Notes under the pieces: generated by a model
The model's input: the letters and a program-made list of their open reading frames with translations, nothing else
The model's database searches: none
Told to the model about the DNA's origin: nothing
Position numbers and translations under genes: made by a program
Shown here: piece by piece, positions 13,875 to 21,695 of the stretch
Layout: the number at the start of each line of letters is the position of its first letter
Position numbering within the stretch: the first letter of the stretch is position 1
Assembly (NCBI GenBank): GCA_022706885.1
Contig: JAKJBR010000013.1
Span: 1-34,973, forward strand
DNA length: 34,973 bases
Source of the DNA: DUPQ01 sp022706885
GTDB lineage: Bacteria > Bacillota > Clostridia > DUPQ01
Reading direction: 5' to 3'

Positions 13875-16151
13875 CTAATTTTCCAGATACACAACAATAT
13901 CCAGTGTTGCTCCCTCAACAGGAGGTATTGTATTATCCTTAAACCGTGTTTCCTTACCGTTCATTAATATCCTTGTTATCCTGTTGTTATGCCCTTTACC
14001 TTTTTGTATGTACTTTATGTTATAAGTGCATCCTCTGAACAGTTTGGTTATGGAACACTCTTTCCAGGAAGGCGGCAGACAGGGATTGAGTTTCAAGCCT
14101 TCAGGCTCGGGAACCAAACCGAAAATATACTTGACCGTAGACTGTAAAAGCCATGCGTTGGTTCCCGTTCTCCACGACTGTCCGGGAGTTCCTCCCCTGT
14201 ATCCGTGATAATCCAGATAGTAGCAGTTGAACATACAGTAAGGCTCACCTTTTGTCGGGTAATAGGTCTGATCGAAAGGCAGCATCTTTTTAAGGTTTTC
14301 TTCCACTTTATCGTTGCGTTTCAATAACGAGTCGGCCGCAAGTTTCCATGCTGCGGGATGTAAATATACGCCTCCGTTGTCCTGTACTCCGCCGGGTTTT
14401 TCCGCCATGGAACCGATGTAATGATACTGTCTTGTATAAGCGGGTGCGGATAACAGTATTCCTTCAGGGGATTGCAACAGTTTTTCCGCCATATCCATGG
14501 ACTTTATATGCCTGTCCTCTTTATCCAATCCCGCAAAAACCGCCCATATCTGCGGATTTAAGAAAATCTTACCCTCTTCCTGAGTATGTGATCCCATGGT
14601 AATATCTTCATCGGTTCTTGCATACATGTAGTATTCTCCGTCCCAGCCGTGCTCATCAATCCTGTCACGCATTATATGGTACTTTTCCATGTAATCTTTT
14701 TTATCCTGCTCATAACCCAGCATGCCTGCCAGTTCACAAAGCTGTTTTGCCGCCGCACACCATGCGATGGAAAGCCATACCGATACGCCTTTACCTTCCA
14801 GTCCGGCAAAGTTGATGCAGTCGTTCCAGTCTCCGCCCCATATTCTTATCAATCCGTAATGCCCTGTAAAGTTGTATAAAAACTCCACACTTCTTTTTAT
14901 GTGCTCATATACCGAAGCGGATGTGCCGTTATTGAACGGAACCTGCTCATGCAACAGTTCCGGCTTGTTAAGCTCCTTTATACAGCTGTAGACTGTGTAG
15001 GTCAGCCATACGGTATTGTCGGAAAACTTCCTGTCTTTCAGTTCCCCGTCAATTATGGTTCTCGGAGCATATCCGTTTTCATACTGGTAGGACAATACCC
15101 TCTTTATTCTCTCCCATGCCAGTTCGGGGTTGAGAACAGACAGACCGTCGGTATCCTGACACATATCACGGTAACCGTTATGTCGCACCCGCGCCCATCT
15201 GCTTCCCATATCGGTGGCATATACCATCCAGCCGTTGATTAAATTATCAAAGTTCTCCCAGGGAGTTTTTATCTTAATCCTTCTTAAGCGGTCATCGTAT
15301 TTATCAACCATCTTTGCAAATTGCTGCTGCACCCATTTATCTTTCGGTGTTATTATTTTCTCCTCACCGAAAGCCAGACCCACCACATAATGAATTGTTT
15401 TTTCTTCACCGGGCTTAAGTGTAACGGAGTTTTCCAGGGCAAGGCACAGCTTCTCCACCATACAATCACTGTTTGTGCAGCCTTTGGTCTTTTCCAAAGC
15501 TTTGGGCCTCTGGTCATCGTTATATGCCCCAATAAAAGCCGTCCTTCTCGAATCATACCCTTTTATGCTCTCCGAGGAAGTCATATAGCCGTATATCGGA
15601 ATGTTTCTTTCGGTATTGAATTGTGTATAGAAAAATCCGTACACACAGTTTTTATCTTTGAAGGCACTTCCCCTTGCTATGTTATAGCCCTGGGGTTTAT
15701 ACGGAGCGTCAATATCGGTCTTTGCATATGCAATAAGCGACAGTTTTCTTGTCCTGTTCGATTGATTCTTCAAGGTTATGCTCCATATTTCCATATGACC
15801 GGTGTTTGGAACAAATATCCTGACCTTTGAGGATATATCCTTGTATTTAAGAGCTATTACCGACCATCCCGCCGTATGAGTGCAGGAGTAATCGGTATAT
15901 CCGTATCCGATAGGAAGACCGGCCAATGACCAGTAATCGTCCTCACACAGAAAGAAGTTACGGTTGACAACCAAAGGTATACGTCTTCCCATTTTGTCCT
16001 GTGCAAATCCTTCTCCGAATCCTACCTGTGATGTGAAAGTTATATATTCATCGTTATACAGATAGTTATACCAATGCCTCGGCGTATCCGGTGTTGTTAT
16101 TACATAATTCTTACCCTCATTGTCAAAATGTCCGTACCATTTATATGCCAT
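13875..16151 (-). CDS. GH94-type glycoside phosphorylase
   Basis: A 758-residue protein of the cellobiose/chitobiose phosphorylase family (GH94). Phosphorolysis splits a beta-linked disaccharide into a sugar 1-phosphate and a free sugar, saving ATP. The N-terminal beta-sandwich (about 1-290) is followed by an alpha/alpha barrel with GYRDMCQDTDGL and the loop GGDWNDC, in which D441 corresponds to the conserved general-acid Asp. GGTPGQSWRTGTNAWLL and LNPCLPPSWKE are further family segments. No signal peptide is present, so it is cytoplasmic. The start is the ATG at 16151 (AAAGGAGG 7 bases upstream) rather than a TTG two codons earlier. The substrate cannot be told: no sugar transporter adjoins it, and nagB lies 12 kb away. 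Confidence 0.87.
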   Translation of the reverse strand: MAYKWYGHFDNEGKNYVITTPDTPRHWYNYLYNDEYITFTSQVGFGEGFAQDKMGRRIPLVVNRNFFLCEDDYWSLAGLPIGYGYTDYSCTHTAGWSVIALKYKDISSKVRIFVPNTGHMEIWSITLKNQSNRTRKLSLIAYAKTDIDAPYKPQGYNIARGSAFKDKNCVYGFFYTQFNTERNIPIYGYMTSSESIKGYDSRRTAFIGAYNDDQRPKALEKTKGCTNSDCMVEKLCLALENSVTLKPGEEKTIHYVVGLAFGEEKIITPKDKWVQQQFAKMVDKYDDRLRRIKIKTPWENFDNLINGWMVYATDMGSRWARVRHNGYRDMCQDTDGLSVLNPELAWERIKRVLSYQYENGYAPRTIIDGELKDRKFSDNTVWLTYTVYSCIKELNKPELLHEQVPFNNGTSASVYEHIKRSVEFLYNFTGHYGLIRIWGGDWNDCINFAGLEGKGVSVWLSIAWCAAAKQLCELAGMLGYEQDKKDYMEKYHIMRDRIDEHGWDGEYYMYARTDEDITMGSHTQEEGKIFLNPQIWAVFAGLDKEDRHIKSMDMAEKLLQSPEGILLSAPAYTRQYHYIGSMAEKPGGVQDNGGVYLHPAAWKLAADSLLKRNDKVEENLKKMLPFDQTYYPTKGEPYCMFNCYYLDYHGYRGGTPGQSWRTGTNAWLLQSTVKYIFGLVPEPEGLKLNPCLPPSWKECSITKLFRGCTYNIKYIQKGKGHNNRITRILMNGKETRFKDNTIPPVEGATLDIVVYLEN

Positions 16152-16226
16152 TTCCAATCCTCCTTTATTAAATACCGTAAGTGATGCAGGAAATCAGACC
16201 CGAAACAGCCTGACAGCCATGTGTAC

Positions 16227-16255
16227 ATTATGCCATTTTTGTTGTATCAAGGCAA
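16227..16255 (-). promoter_or_regulatory. possible promoter of the phosphorylase gene
   Basis: On the minus strand TTGCCT (16250-16255) and CATAAT (16227-16232) are 17 bp apart, giving a leader of about 70 bases. The -35 match is weak. The rest of the 16152-16412 gap holds the feoA promoter and nothing else clear. Confidence 0.45.
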
Positions 16256-16317
16256 CACTTACCGACGAACATCGTCAATGAAACAAAAGGATTTTTCAAA
16301 GAGTTAGCGGCTGCTCA

Positions 16318-16346
16318 TTGACTTGCCGATAATCTTAAGATATTCT
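16318..16346 (+). promoter_or_regulatory. feoAB promoter with embedded palindrome
   Basis: TTGACT (16318-16323) and TATTCT (16341-16346) are separated by 17 bp. A perfect 10-bp palindrome ATCTTAAGAT (16332-16341) spans the spacer and first base of the -10 box, a position where a metal-responsive repressor could block RNA polymerase. It does not match the full Fur consensus. Confidence 0.55.
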
Positions 16347-16412
16347 ATCATTGGTATGCAAATTTACATGTTTAAGGCATATATCAGAGCATACCGGATA
16401 TGGAGAAATTGT

Positions 16413-16643
16413 ATGACATTGGACAAACTCGGCGTGGGTAAATCAGGGAGAATAATTGCGGTCAGAGGTCACGGCAGATTACGCCATCGCCTTCTGGATA
16501 TGGGTCTTACTCCCAGGGTTATCGTGCATATGCAAAGGAAAGCCCCTATGGGCGATCCGGTGTGCATATATTTAAGAGGTTATGAACTGACCTTGAGGCT
16601 GGAAGATGCGTCCATGATTGATATTGAGGAGATAAGCGTATGA
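16413..16643 (+). CDS. feoA: ferrous iron transport protein A
   Basis: A 76-residue SH3-like FeoA protein, thought to act on the cytoplasmic side of FeoB. The pattern LGVGKSGRIIAVRGHGRLRHRLLDMGLTPRVIVHM followed by GDPVCIYLRGYELTLRLEDASMIDIE is typical: a glycine-rich start, RxRLLDMGLTPG-like turn and final LRxxDAxxI strand. The start is the ATG at 16413, with GGAG 7 bases upstream; an open frame continues 30 codons farther upstream but runs into the predicted promoter, so it is untranslated. The stop overlaps the feoB start by 4 bp (ATGA). Confidence 0.93.
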   Translation: MTLDKLGVGKSGRIIAVRGHGRLRHRLLDMGLTPRVIVHMQRKAPMGDPVCIYLRGYELTLRLEDASMIDIEEISV

Positions 16644-18640
16644 TTATAGCGCTGGCAGGCAATCAGAATTCCGGTAAAACCACTCTCTTCAATCAGCTGA
16701 CAGGTTCCAATCAGCGTGTGGGCAATTTCCCCGGCGTCACAGTGGATGTAAAAGAAGGTATATATAAAGCCGATAAGAGTATAAAGGTTATTGACCTTCC
16801 GGGCATATACTCTTTATCTCCCTATTCTCCCGAAGAAATACTTACGCGGAACTATCTCATAAAACAACGGCCCGACGGCATTATAAATATAATTGACGGC
16901 ACTTCACTGGAGAGAGGTCTTTATCTTTCCTTACAATTATTGCTGCTCAACATCCCTATGGTTATAGCGATAAATATGATGGATGAAGTATATGCAAACG
17001 GAATAGTCATAAAGACCGATATCCTCAGTGAATATTTAAAGGTTCCCATCATACCCGTATGTGCTAATAAAAACGAAGGTATAGCCGATCTTATGCAAGC
17101 CATGACCGATCTGGTGAAAAACCGATGCACCCCTCCCAAACAGGATTTCTGTACGGGTGCGGTTCACAGGACTTTGCATGCAACGGCACATATTCTGGAA
17201 GACCATGCCCAAAGAGCAAATGTGCCCGCATCTTTTGCGGCCGTTAAAATTATTGAAGGCGATGAACCGATGATGAACGATCTCGCTTTAGGGAAAAATG
17301 AAATAGAGATGATAGAACATGCAATAACCGAAATGGAAAACGAACTATCCTTAGACAGGATGGCGGCAATTGCCGATATGCGATATCAGTACATAGAGGA
17401 TTTATGTAAAAAAGCAGTCACCCGCCCCAAATGCGAAAAACACCATGACAGGACTATTAAGATTGATAACGTGCTGACTCATAAGATATTCGGTATTCCC
17501 ATATTCTTAGGCATAATGCTGCTCATTTTCTGGCTGACATTCGGAGTCGTGGGCAGCTTCCTTTCCGACCTTTTGTCGGGAGCAATCGACTCTTTGGCTC
17601 AGATAGTTTCAAAAGGCCTTAACGACTTCGGTATAAATCCCGTTGTGGAGTCACTGGTAATTGACGGAGTTTTTGCGGGAGTGGGAAGTGTACTTTCCTT
17701 TATACCGACCATTATCGTTCTGTTTCTTCTTTTATCATTGCTGGAAGATTCGGGGTATATGGCAAGGGTTGCATTTATAATGGATAAACTGTTGAGAAAA
17801 ATCGGGTTATCCGGAAAAAGTATAGTTCCCATGCTGATAGGTTTCGGCTGTACGGTACCGGCCATAATGGCTACAAGGACATTGACTTCCGACAGAGACA
17901 AAAAGATGACGGTTTTTCTTACTCCTTTCATGAGCTGTTCGGCAAAGTTGCCCATATATGCGGTTTTTACAATGGCCTTTTTCACCGAACATCGCGCTTT
18001 GGTTATGACCGCAATGTATTTAATAGGAATATTGCTTGCCATATTAGTAGCTCTCATATCCAAAAAGTTCCTATTCAAAGGAAATCCCATTCCCTTTGTA
18101 ATGGAGCTTCCCAACTATAGACTGCCCACGGTAAAGAATACCTTTCTTTTGTTATGGGAAAAGACAAAGGACTTCATAACAAAAGCATTTACCATAATAT
18201 TTGTCGCATCCATAGTGATATGGTTTTTGAATAAGTTTGATATCCGATTCAATGTCGTCTCCGACAGTAAAGACAGTATGCTTGCCGCAATAGGCTCGCT
18301 TATAGCTCCTGTTTTCACTCCTTTGGGATTCGGTAACTGGAAGGCTTCCACCGCCCTTTTAACCGGTTTTATGGCAAAAGAAGCGGTAGTATCCACATTG
18401 GCGGTATTGTTAAGTACGGGAATGGAAAAGTTATCGGCTCCGCTGGCTACCCTTTTCACTCCGGTTTCGGCATTTTCCTTTCTGTTGTTTACTCTTCTAT
18501 ATACGCCGTGTATCGCTGCGGTTGCTGCGGTACGACGGGAATTGGGAACCGGGTATATGTTTATAGCCATAGCTTTTCAGACAGGTCTGGCATATATCGT
18601 AGCTATGGTGTTTTATCAGATTGCAATGTTAGCGGGGTGA
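16640..18640 (+). CDS. feoB: ferrous iron transporter B
   Basis: FeoB imports Fe(II) under anoxic conditions. The 666-residue protein has an N-terminal GTPase domain with G1 GNQNSGKTT (7-15), G2 region around GVTVDVKEG, G3 DLPGIYSL and G4 NMMD, then a guanine-nucleotide dissociation inhibitor-like helical part and a membrane domain from about residue 280. The two Gate-like segments are recognisable around SVLSFIPTIIVLFLLLSLLEDSGYMARVAF and MLIGFGCTVPAIMATRTL, the latter with the conserved Cys. Length is in the normal range (about 650-780). It is translationally coupled to feoA and followed 4 bp later by the small Cys-rich protein gene. Confidence 0.96.
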   Translation: MIIALAGNQNSGKTTLFNQLTGSNQRVGNFPGVTVDVKEGIYKADKSIKVIDLPGIYSLSPYSPEEILTRNYLIKQRPDGIINIIDGTSLERGLYLSLQLLLLNIPMVIAINMMDEVYANGIVIKTDILSEYLKVPIIPVCANKNEGIADLMQAMTDLVKNRCTPPKQDFCTGAVHRTLHATAHILEDHAQRANVPASFAAVKIIEGDEPMMNDLALGKNEIEMIEHAITEMENELSLDRMAAIADMRYQYIEDLCKKAVTRPKCEKHHDRTIKIDNVLTHKIFGIPIFLGIMLLIFWLTFGVVGSFLSDLLSGAIDSLAQIVSKGLNDFGINPVVESLVIDGVFAGVGSVLSFIPTIIVLFLLLSLLEDSGYMARVAFIMDKLLRKIGLSGKSIVPMLIGFGCTVPAIMATRTLTSDRDKKMTVFLTPFMSCSAKLPIYAVFTMAFFTEHRALVMTAMYLIGILLAILVALISKKFLFKGNPIPFVMELPNYRLPTVKNTFLLLWEKTKDFITKAFTIIFVASIVIWFLNKFDIRFNVVSDSKDSMLAAIGSLIAPVFTPLGFGNWKASTALLTGFMAKEAVVSTLAVLLSTGMEKLSAPLATLFTPVSAFSFLLFTLLYTPCIAAVAAVRRELGTGYMFIAIAFQTGLAYIVAMVFYQIAMLAG

Positions 18641-18644
18641 TATT

Positions 18645-18812
18645 ATGAATCCTTTAGATTATATTTTAATAGCAATTGTTGCTTTAATAGTTTTATCAAT
18701 AGTCTTTTACCTTATAAAAAGCAGAAAAAAGGGCGGCTCACACAATAAGTGCTCGGCATGCCCGTACAGCGGACAATGCAGTGATGAAAAGAAAAAAGAA
18801 GAAGAGAAGTAA
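18645..18812 (+). CDS. FeoB-associated Cys-rich membrane protein
   Basis: A 55-residue protein. One membrane helix (about residues 5-24, LDYILIAIVALIVLSIVFYLI) is followed by a cytoplasmic tail with CSACPYSGQC (Cys 36, 39, 45) and a charged DEKKKEEEK end. Small proteins with one helix and a CxxCPxxxxC-like tail directly after feoB are common in Firmicutes and resemble FeoC-like or FeoB-associated partners, possibly sensing iron or redox state. The ATG at 18645 is 4 bp after the feoB stop, so translation is likely coupled. Its last 29 bases overlap the next gene in another frame. Confidence 0.85.
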   Translation: MNPLDYILIAIVALIVLSIVFYLIKSRKKGGSHNKCSACPYSGQCSDEKKKEEEK

Positions 18813-19920
18813 AACTAAAAACACCAACACCGTAAAAGCCGTCACAATGCTTGTAGCGGCGTTGTGCTTTGCATTTCTGACAGCGGTTCTAGTTACAATA
18901 TTAAAGAGAGTTCCCGGTTTCACAAACGGTATCTATACCAAGTGGTCTGTCTTTGCAATGCATACTTTGGCAAACTTTTTTTCTTTCGTTAAGTTTTCCG
19001 TAGCGGAAGTACTCATATATATCCTCTCTGTAATATTTCTGTCTTCTTTGGTAATACTGATTGTCAACCTTATAAAGAAAAAATACAGAGCAACCCGCAT
19101 ATTCAAGTTTATTACCGCCTGGATGCTGGTGGTGTCGGTAACGGTTTTTCTCTTTTATGCCTTATGGGGAGGCATGTACTATTCCAAGGGCATCGGCAAC
19201 TACTTACCGGTGAATAGTGAAGATATAAAGGAAAGACCTGTAGAAGAACTTATAAACCTCAATAAATATCTCATTGAAAAAACCAACCGGCTGGCGGCTG
19301 AGGTGCCCAGAAACGAGCAGGGATATTACACGGGGTATGAATTCCAAAGAACCGCCGCTTTCACAGCCAAAGAGGTAGGTAAAATAACAGGTAAAGAAGA
19401 GGCTCCTCCCAAGTATGTGGTATCTTCCGATGCATGGTCATATACCCAGACAACCGGCATATTCATTTTTCTCACCGGAGAGGCAAACATAAATAAAAAT
19501 AATCTGGCTATCGCACTGCCCTTTACCTGTGCACATGAACTTGCGCACAGAAACGGCATCACATCGGAAGATGAAGCCAATTTCTTCGCATTCTACTCTC
19601 TGCACGATTCGGCTAATATTAATCTTCGTTACAGCGCTTATGCCATGACATTGATGTACACCATGAATTCTCTTTATTCCAAAGACGCTGCGGCACATAA
19701 GGAGCTTGCATCGACATACTGCGATTTATTAAAACATGACTATATAAGATATCACGAGCACTGGGACAGATATGAAGGAAAGACATCGGAAATATCCGAC
19801 AAGGTTAATGATACCTATCTGAAAGCTCAGGGTCAGTCAGACGGCATTTACAGTTACGGACGCGTAACCGATATAATGCTGGCATGGTATGAAAATGATA
19901 TAGTTAAAAACAAAAAATAA
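18784..19920 (+). CDS. DUF3810-like membrane protein with HExxH metalloprotease motif
   Basis: A 378-residue membrane protein resembling DUF3810. A poly-basic N-terminus (MKRKKKKRSK) precedes a membrane helix at about 20-40, with further helices at about 72-100 and 108-130, then a mostly extracytoplasmic or soluble domain. The segment FTCAHELAHRNGITSEDEANFFAFY contains HELAH followed by a downstream Glu, the arrangement of zincin metalloproteases, so peptidase activity is inferred but untested. The ATG at 18784 overlaps the Cys-rich gene by 29 bp in a different frame and has no good ribosome site, suggesting coupling. It converges with the Gfo/Idh/MocA gene 13 bp away. Confidence 0.8.
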   Translation: MKRKKKKRSKTKNTNTVKAVTMLVAALCFAFLTAVLVTILKRVPGFTNGIYTKWSVFAMHTLANFFSFVKFSVAEVLIYILSVIFLSSLVILIVNLIKKKYRATRIFKFITAWMLVVSVTVFLFYALWGGMYYSKGIGNYLPVNSEDIKERPVEELINLNKYLIEKTNRLAAEVPRNEQGYYTGYEFQRTAAFTAKEVGKITGKEEAPPKYVVSSDAWSYTQTTGIFIFLTGEANINKNNLAIALPFTCAHELAHRNGITSEDEANFFAFYSLHDSANINLRYSAYAMTLMYTMNSLYSKDAAAHKELASTYCDLLKHDYIRYHEHWDRYEGKTSEISDKVNDTYLKAQGQSDGIYSYGRVTDIMLAWYENDIVKNKK

Positions 19921-19933
19921 TTAACTGCTATAA

Positions 19934-21202
19934 CTAAATCTCAAAATATTCGGAACCGCAGATCTCATCCAGACAATATCTGCCCGGTATTGCAGGTTCT
20001 CTGTGCATCCATCTGCCGTTTGTGAAATCGGGAATGGGTACCGGATGACCGCCCATAGCCACCGATTGCTCCGATAAGCAGGTTATACTCATCCAGGTAG
20101 CCATATCATATGCATCGATGGGAGTGTCGGTACCGTTCTTAACGGCTTCCAGAAAAGCTCTCAAAGTAAGATAATCCATTCCGTCATGTCCGCCTATTAG
20201 GCCTCTTTGCCTGTACCATGTCCACAGAGGATGCTCATACTTTTCATAGTAGTCGTCGAAACTTTCCCAACGATATTCACCCCATTTATTAACGGGACTG
20301 ACACCGTCTATACAGAACGCCCACTTGTCTTCCATCCATATTGCGTTTGTACCCTGAAGCCTGTTACCCCTGGAATACGGTCTGGGTAAAGAAGTGTCAT
20401 GTATAAGCAGAATAGTTTCTCCGTGTGCACACTTTATCATGGTGGTCACAACATCGCCTAATGCAAACTTGAAATTCGCATTGTCATAATCCGGCCCTCT
20501 GTTTTTTCTGATCCAATCAGTTATTCCAGCTGTTTTTGAAGCCATGGAACAAAGATAAGTCATTCTATTACCTCTGTTTACGGAAAGCCATTTTGCTATC
20601 GGTCCCAACTCATGTGTGGGATAAAGATCGCCGTTACGGTGCTTGTAATTATCCAGTCTGTAATGACGCTTTTCCACACCGGTAGCCACTTCGGTTCGTA
20701 AATCATGCTGATAACCTCCCTGCGCATGAATCAGTTCTCCGAAAACACCCTGTTTTATCATATTCAATACCGTAAGTTCGGTTTTCCCGTAACAGCAGTT
20801 CTCCAATATCATGGCAGGTGTACCGGTTTTCTCATATGTTTTAACCAGATCCCAGCATTGTTCAACGGAATTGGCTCCTCCCACTTCCGAAGCGACATAC
20901 TTGCCGGCTTTCATGAAATCCAAGCATATATCAAAATGTGTTTCCCATGAGGAGGGTACAATTACCGCATCTATATCTTTGCGGTCCAGGAGCTCCTTGT
21001 AATCAAGTGTCGTAAAAGGCCTTTCTTTTGTCTTTTCCTCAACCAAATCGGCTGCTCTGTCGGTTCTGTCCTGATAAACATCACATAATGCCGTTACCTT
21101 TATATCATCCATTGCAACCAAAACAAGGTTCAATAACGACAATCCCCTTTTACCCAATCCCACAAAAGCAAGATTCACTGTTTTACCCGGTTCCTTCTTC
21201 AT
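19934..21202 (-). CDS. Gfo/Idh/MocA protein, GH109-like
   Basis: A 422-residue NAD(P)-dependent family protein. The N-terminal Rossmann fold has NLAFVGLGKRGLSLLNL and a strand ending VTALCDVY (residues 9-42), with the family motif VGGANSVEQCWDL in place of EKP. The C-terminal part carries HRNGDLYPTHELGPIAKWLSVNRGNR and GGHDGMDYLTLRAFLEAV, then SEQSVAMGGHPVPIPDF; these blocks are characteristic of glycoside hydrolase family 109, where NAD+ stays bound and alpha-N-acetylgalactosaminides are hydrolysed by a redox mechanism. I therefore infer a GH109-type glycosidase rather than a plain dehydrogenase. There is no signal peptide. The ATG follows GGAGG; an extended -10 promoter lies upstream. Confidence 0.85.
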   Translation of the reverse strand: MKKEPGKTVNLAFVGLGKRGLSLLNLVLVAMDDIKVTALCDVYQDRTDRAADLVEEKTKERPFTTLDYKELLDRKDIDAVIVPSSWETHFDICLDFMKAGKYVASEVGGANSVEQCWDLVKTYEKTGTPAMILENCCYGKTELTVLNMIKQGVFGELIHAQGGYQHDLRTEVATGVEKRHYRLDNYKHRNGDLYPTHELGPIAKWLSVNRGNRMTYLCSMASKTAGITDWIRKNRGPDYDNANFKFALGDVVTTMIKCAHGETILLIHDTSLPRPYSRGNRLQGTNAIWMEDKWAFCIDGVSPVNKWGEYRWESFDDYYEKYEHPLWTWYRQRGLIGGHDGMDYLTLRAFLEAVKNGTDTPIDAYDMATWMSITCLSEQSVAMGGHPVPIPDFTNGRWMHREPAIPGRYCLDEICGSEYFEI

Positions 21203-21260
21203 ATCTACCTCCGAAATTTATATATGTTCTTTCGTGTAATATATTAATACACTCTTTGGT

Positions 21261-21269
21261 ATTATAGCA
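21261..21269 (-). promoter_or_regulatory. extended -10 promoter of the GH109-like gene
   Basis: On the minus strand TGC precedes a perfect TATAAT (21261-21266), an extended -10 element. No good -35 box lies 16-18 bp upstream. The transcript would start near 21254, about 50 bases before the ATG. The rest of 21203-21326 shows nothing else. Confidence 0.55.
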
Positions 21270-21326
21270 TAATTTTACATGGATTAAATCACTTTGAACA
21301 GCATATACAATACAATATCAGACCAA

Positions 21327-21569
21327 TCATTTTGCAAGCTCCGTATATGCTTTACGATTGCTGTCGATGAAGCGTTTTGATAAAGTCAGAGCATCCTCAT
21401 CCGAAGCAAGCTGTTGCTCTTTAAGTTGCTTAAACTCCATAACCAGATAGCGAGGAGCATTATTCTTCATAATAACAGCCATGCCTTTTTCATCTACGAG
21501 CCTTGCCACTTTAGAAAAGTTCTGATTGGCTTCGGTCATAGAAACAATTGTGTCGGTATTAATATTCAT
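21327..21569 (-). CDS. Phd/YefM-family antitoxin, orphan
   Basis: An 80-residue protein of the Phd/YefM family. The N-terminal half matches the DNA-binding fold: STEANQNF-like (here IVSMTEANQNFSKVARLVDEKGMAVIMKNNAPRYLVM), and the C-terminal 30 residues form the flexible toxin-neutralising helix region. Type II toxins of the RelE or Doc families normally follow or precede such genes, but none is present: the downstream 124 bp and upstream 126 bp are non-coding. It is therefore an orphan antitoxin or stand-alone regulator. The ATG follows GGAGGG, and a strong promoter (21590-21618) drives it. Confidence 0.85.
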   Translation of the reverse strand: MNINTDTIVSMTEANQNFSKVARLVDEKGMAVIMKNNAPRYLVMEFKQLKEQQLASDEDALTLSKRFIDSNRKAYTELAK

Positions 21570-21589
21570 TATGAGTCCCTCCTGTCTTA

Positions 21590-21618
21590 ATTATAGTTTG
21601 CATATAGGATAAATACAA
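21590..21618 (-). promoter_or_regulatory. promoter of the Phd-like gene
   Basis: On the minus strand TTGTAT (21613-21618) and a perfect TATAAT (21590-21595) are 17 bp apart. The transcript would start near 21583, about 14 bases before the ATG, just enough for the GGAGGG ribosome site. Confidence 0.7.
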
Positions 21619-21666
21619 CCTATAATTGCAATTATTTATCTTATTTATCTTATGTTAAAATTAGTA

Positions 21667-21672
21667 TATAAT
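21667..21672 (+). promoter_or_regulatory. -10 box for the UroD-superfamily gene
   Basis: A perfect TATAAT on the plus strand, 23 bp before the chosen ATG at 21696. The -35 region is A/T-rich without a good hexamer. Its predicted start near 21679 argues against the in-frame ATG at 21681. Confidence 0.45.
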
Positions 21673-21695
21673 AACGGCGTATGTATGAGGCAACT

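Noticed and set aside
16326..16352. A Fur box in the feoA promoter
   Set aside because: GATAAT and a later TATC are present but the spacing and symmetry do not match the Fur consensus.
16323..16412. A 30-residue N-terminal extension of FeoA
   Set aside because: It has no ribosome site, covers the predicted promoter, and the family starts at the later ATG.
21203..21326. A toxin remnant downstream of the Phd-like gene
   Set aside because: The 124 bp contain only the promoter of the next gene and no toxin-like frame.
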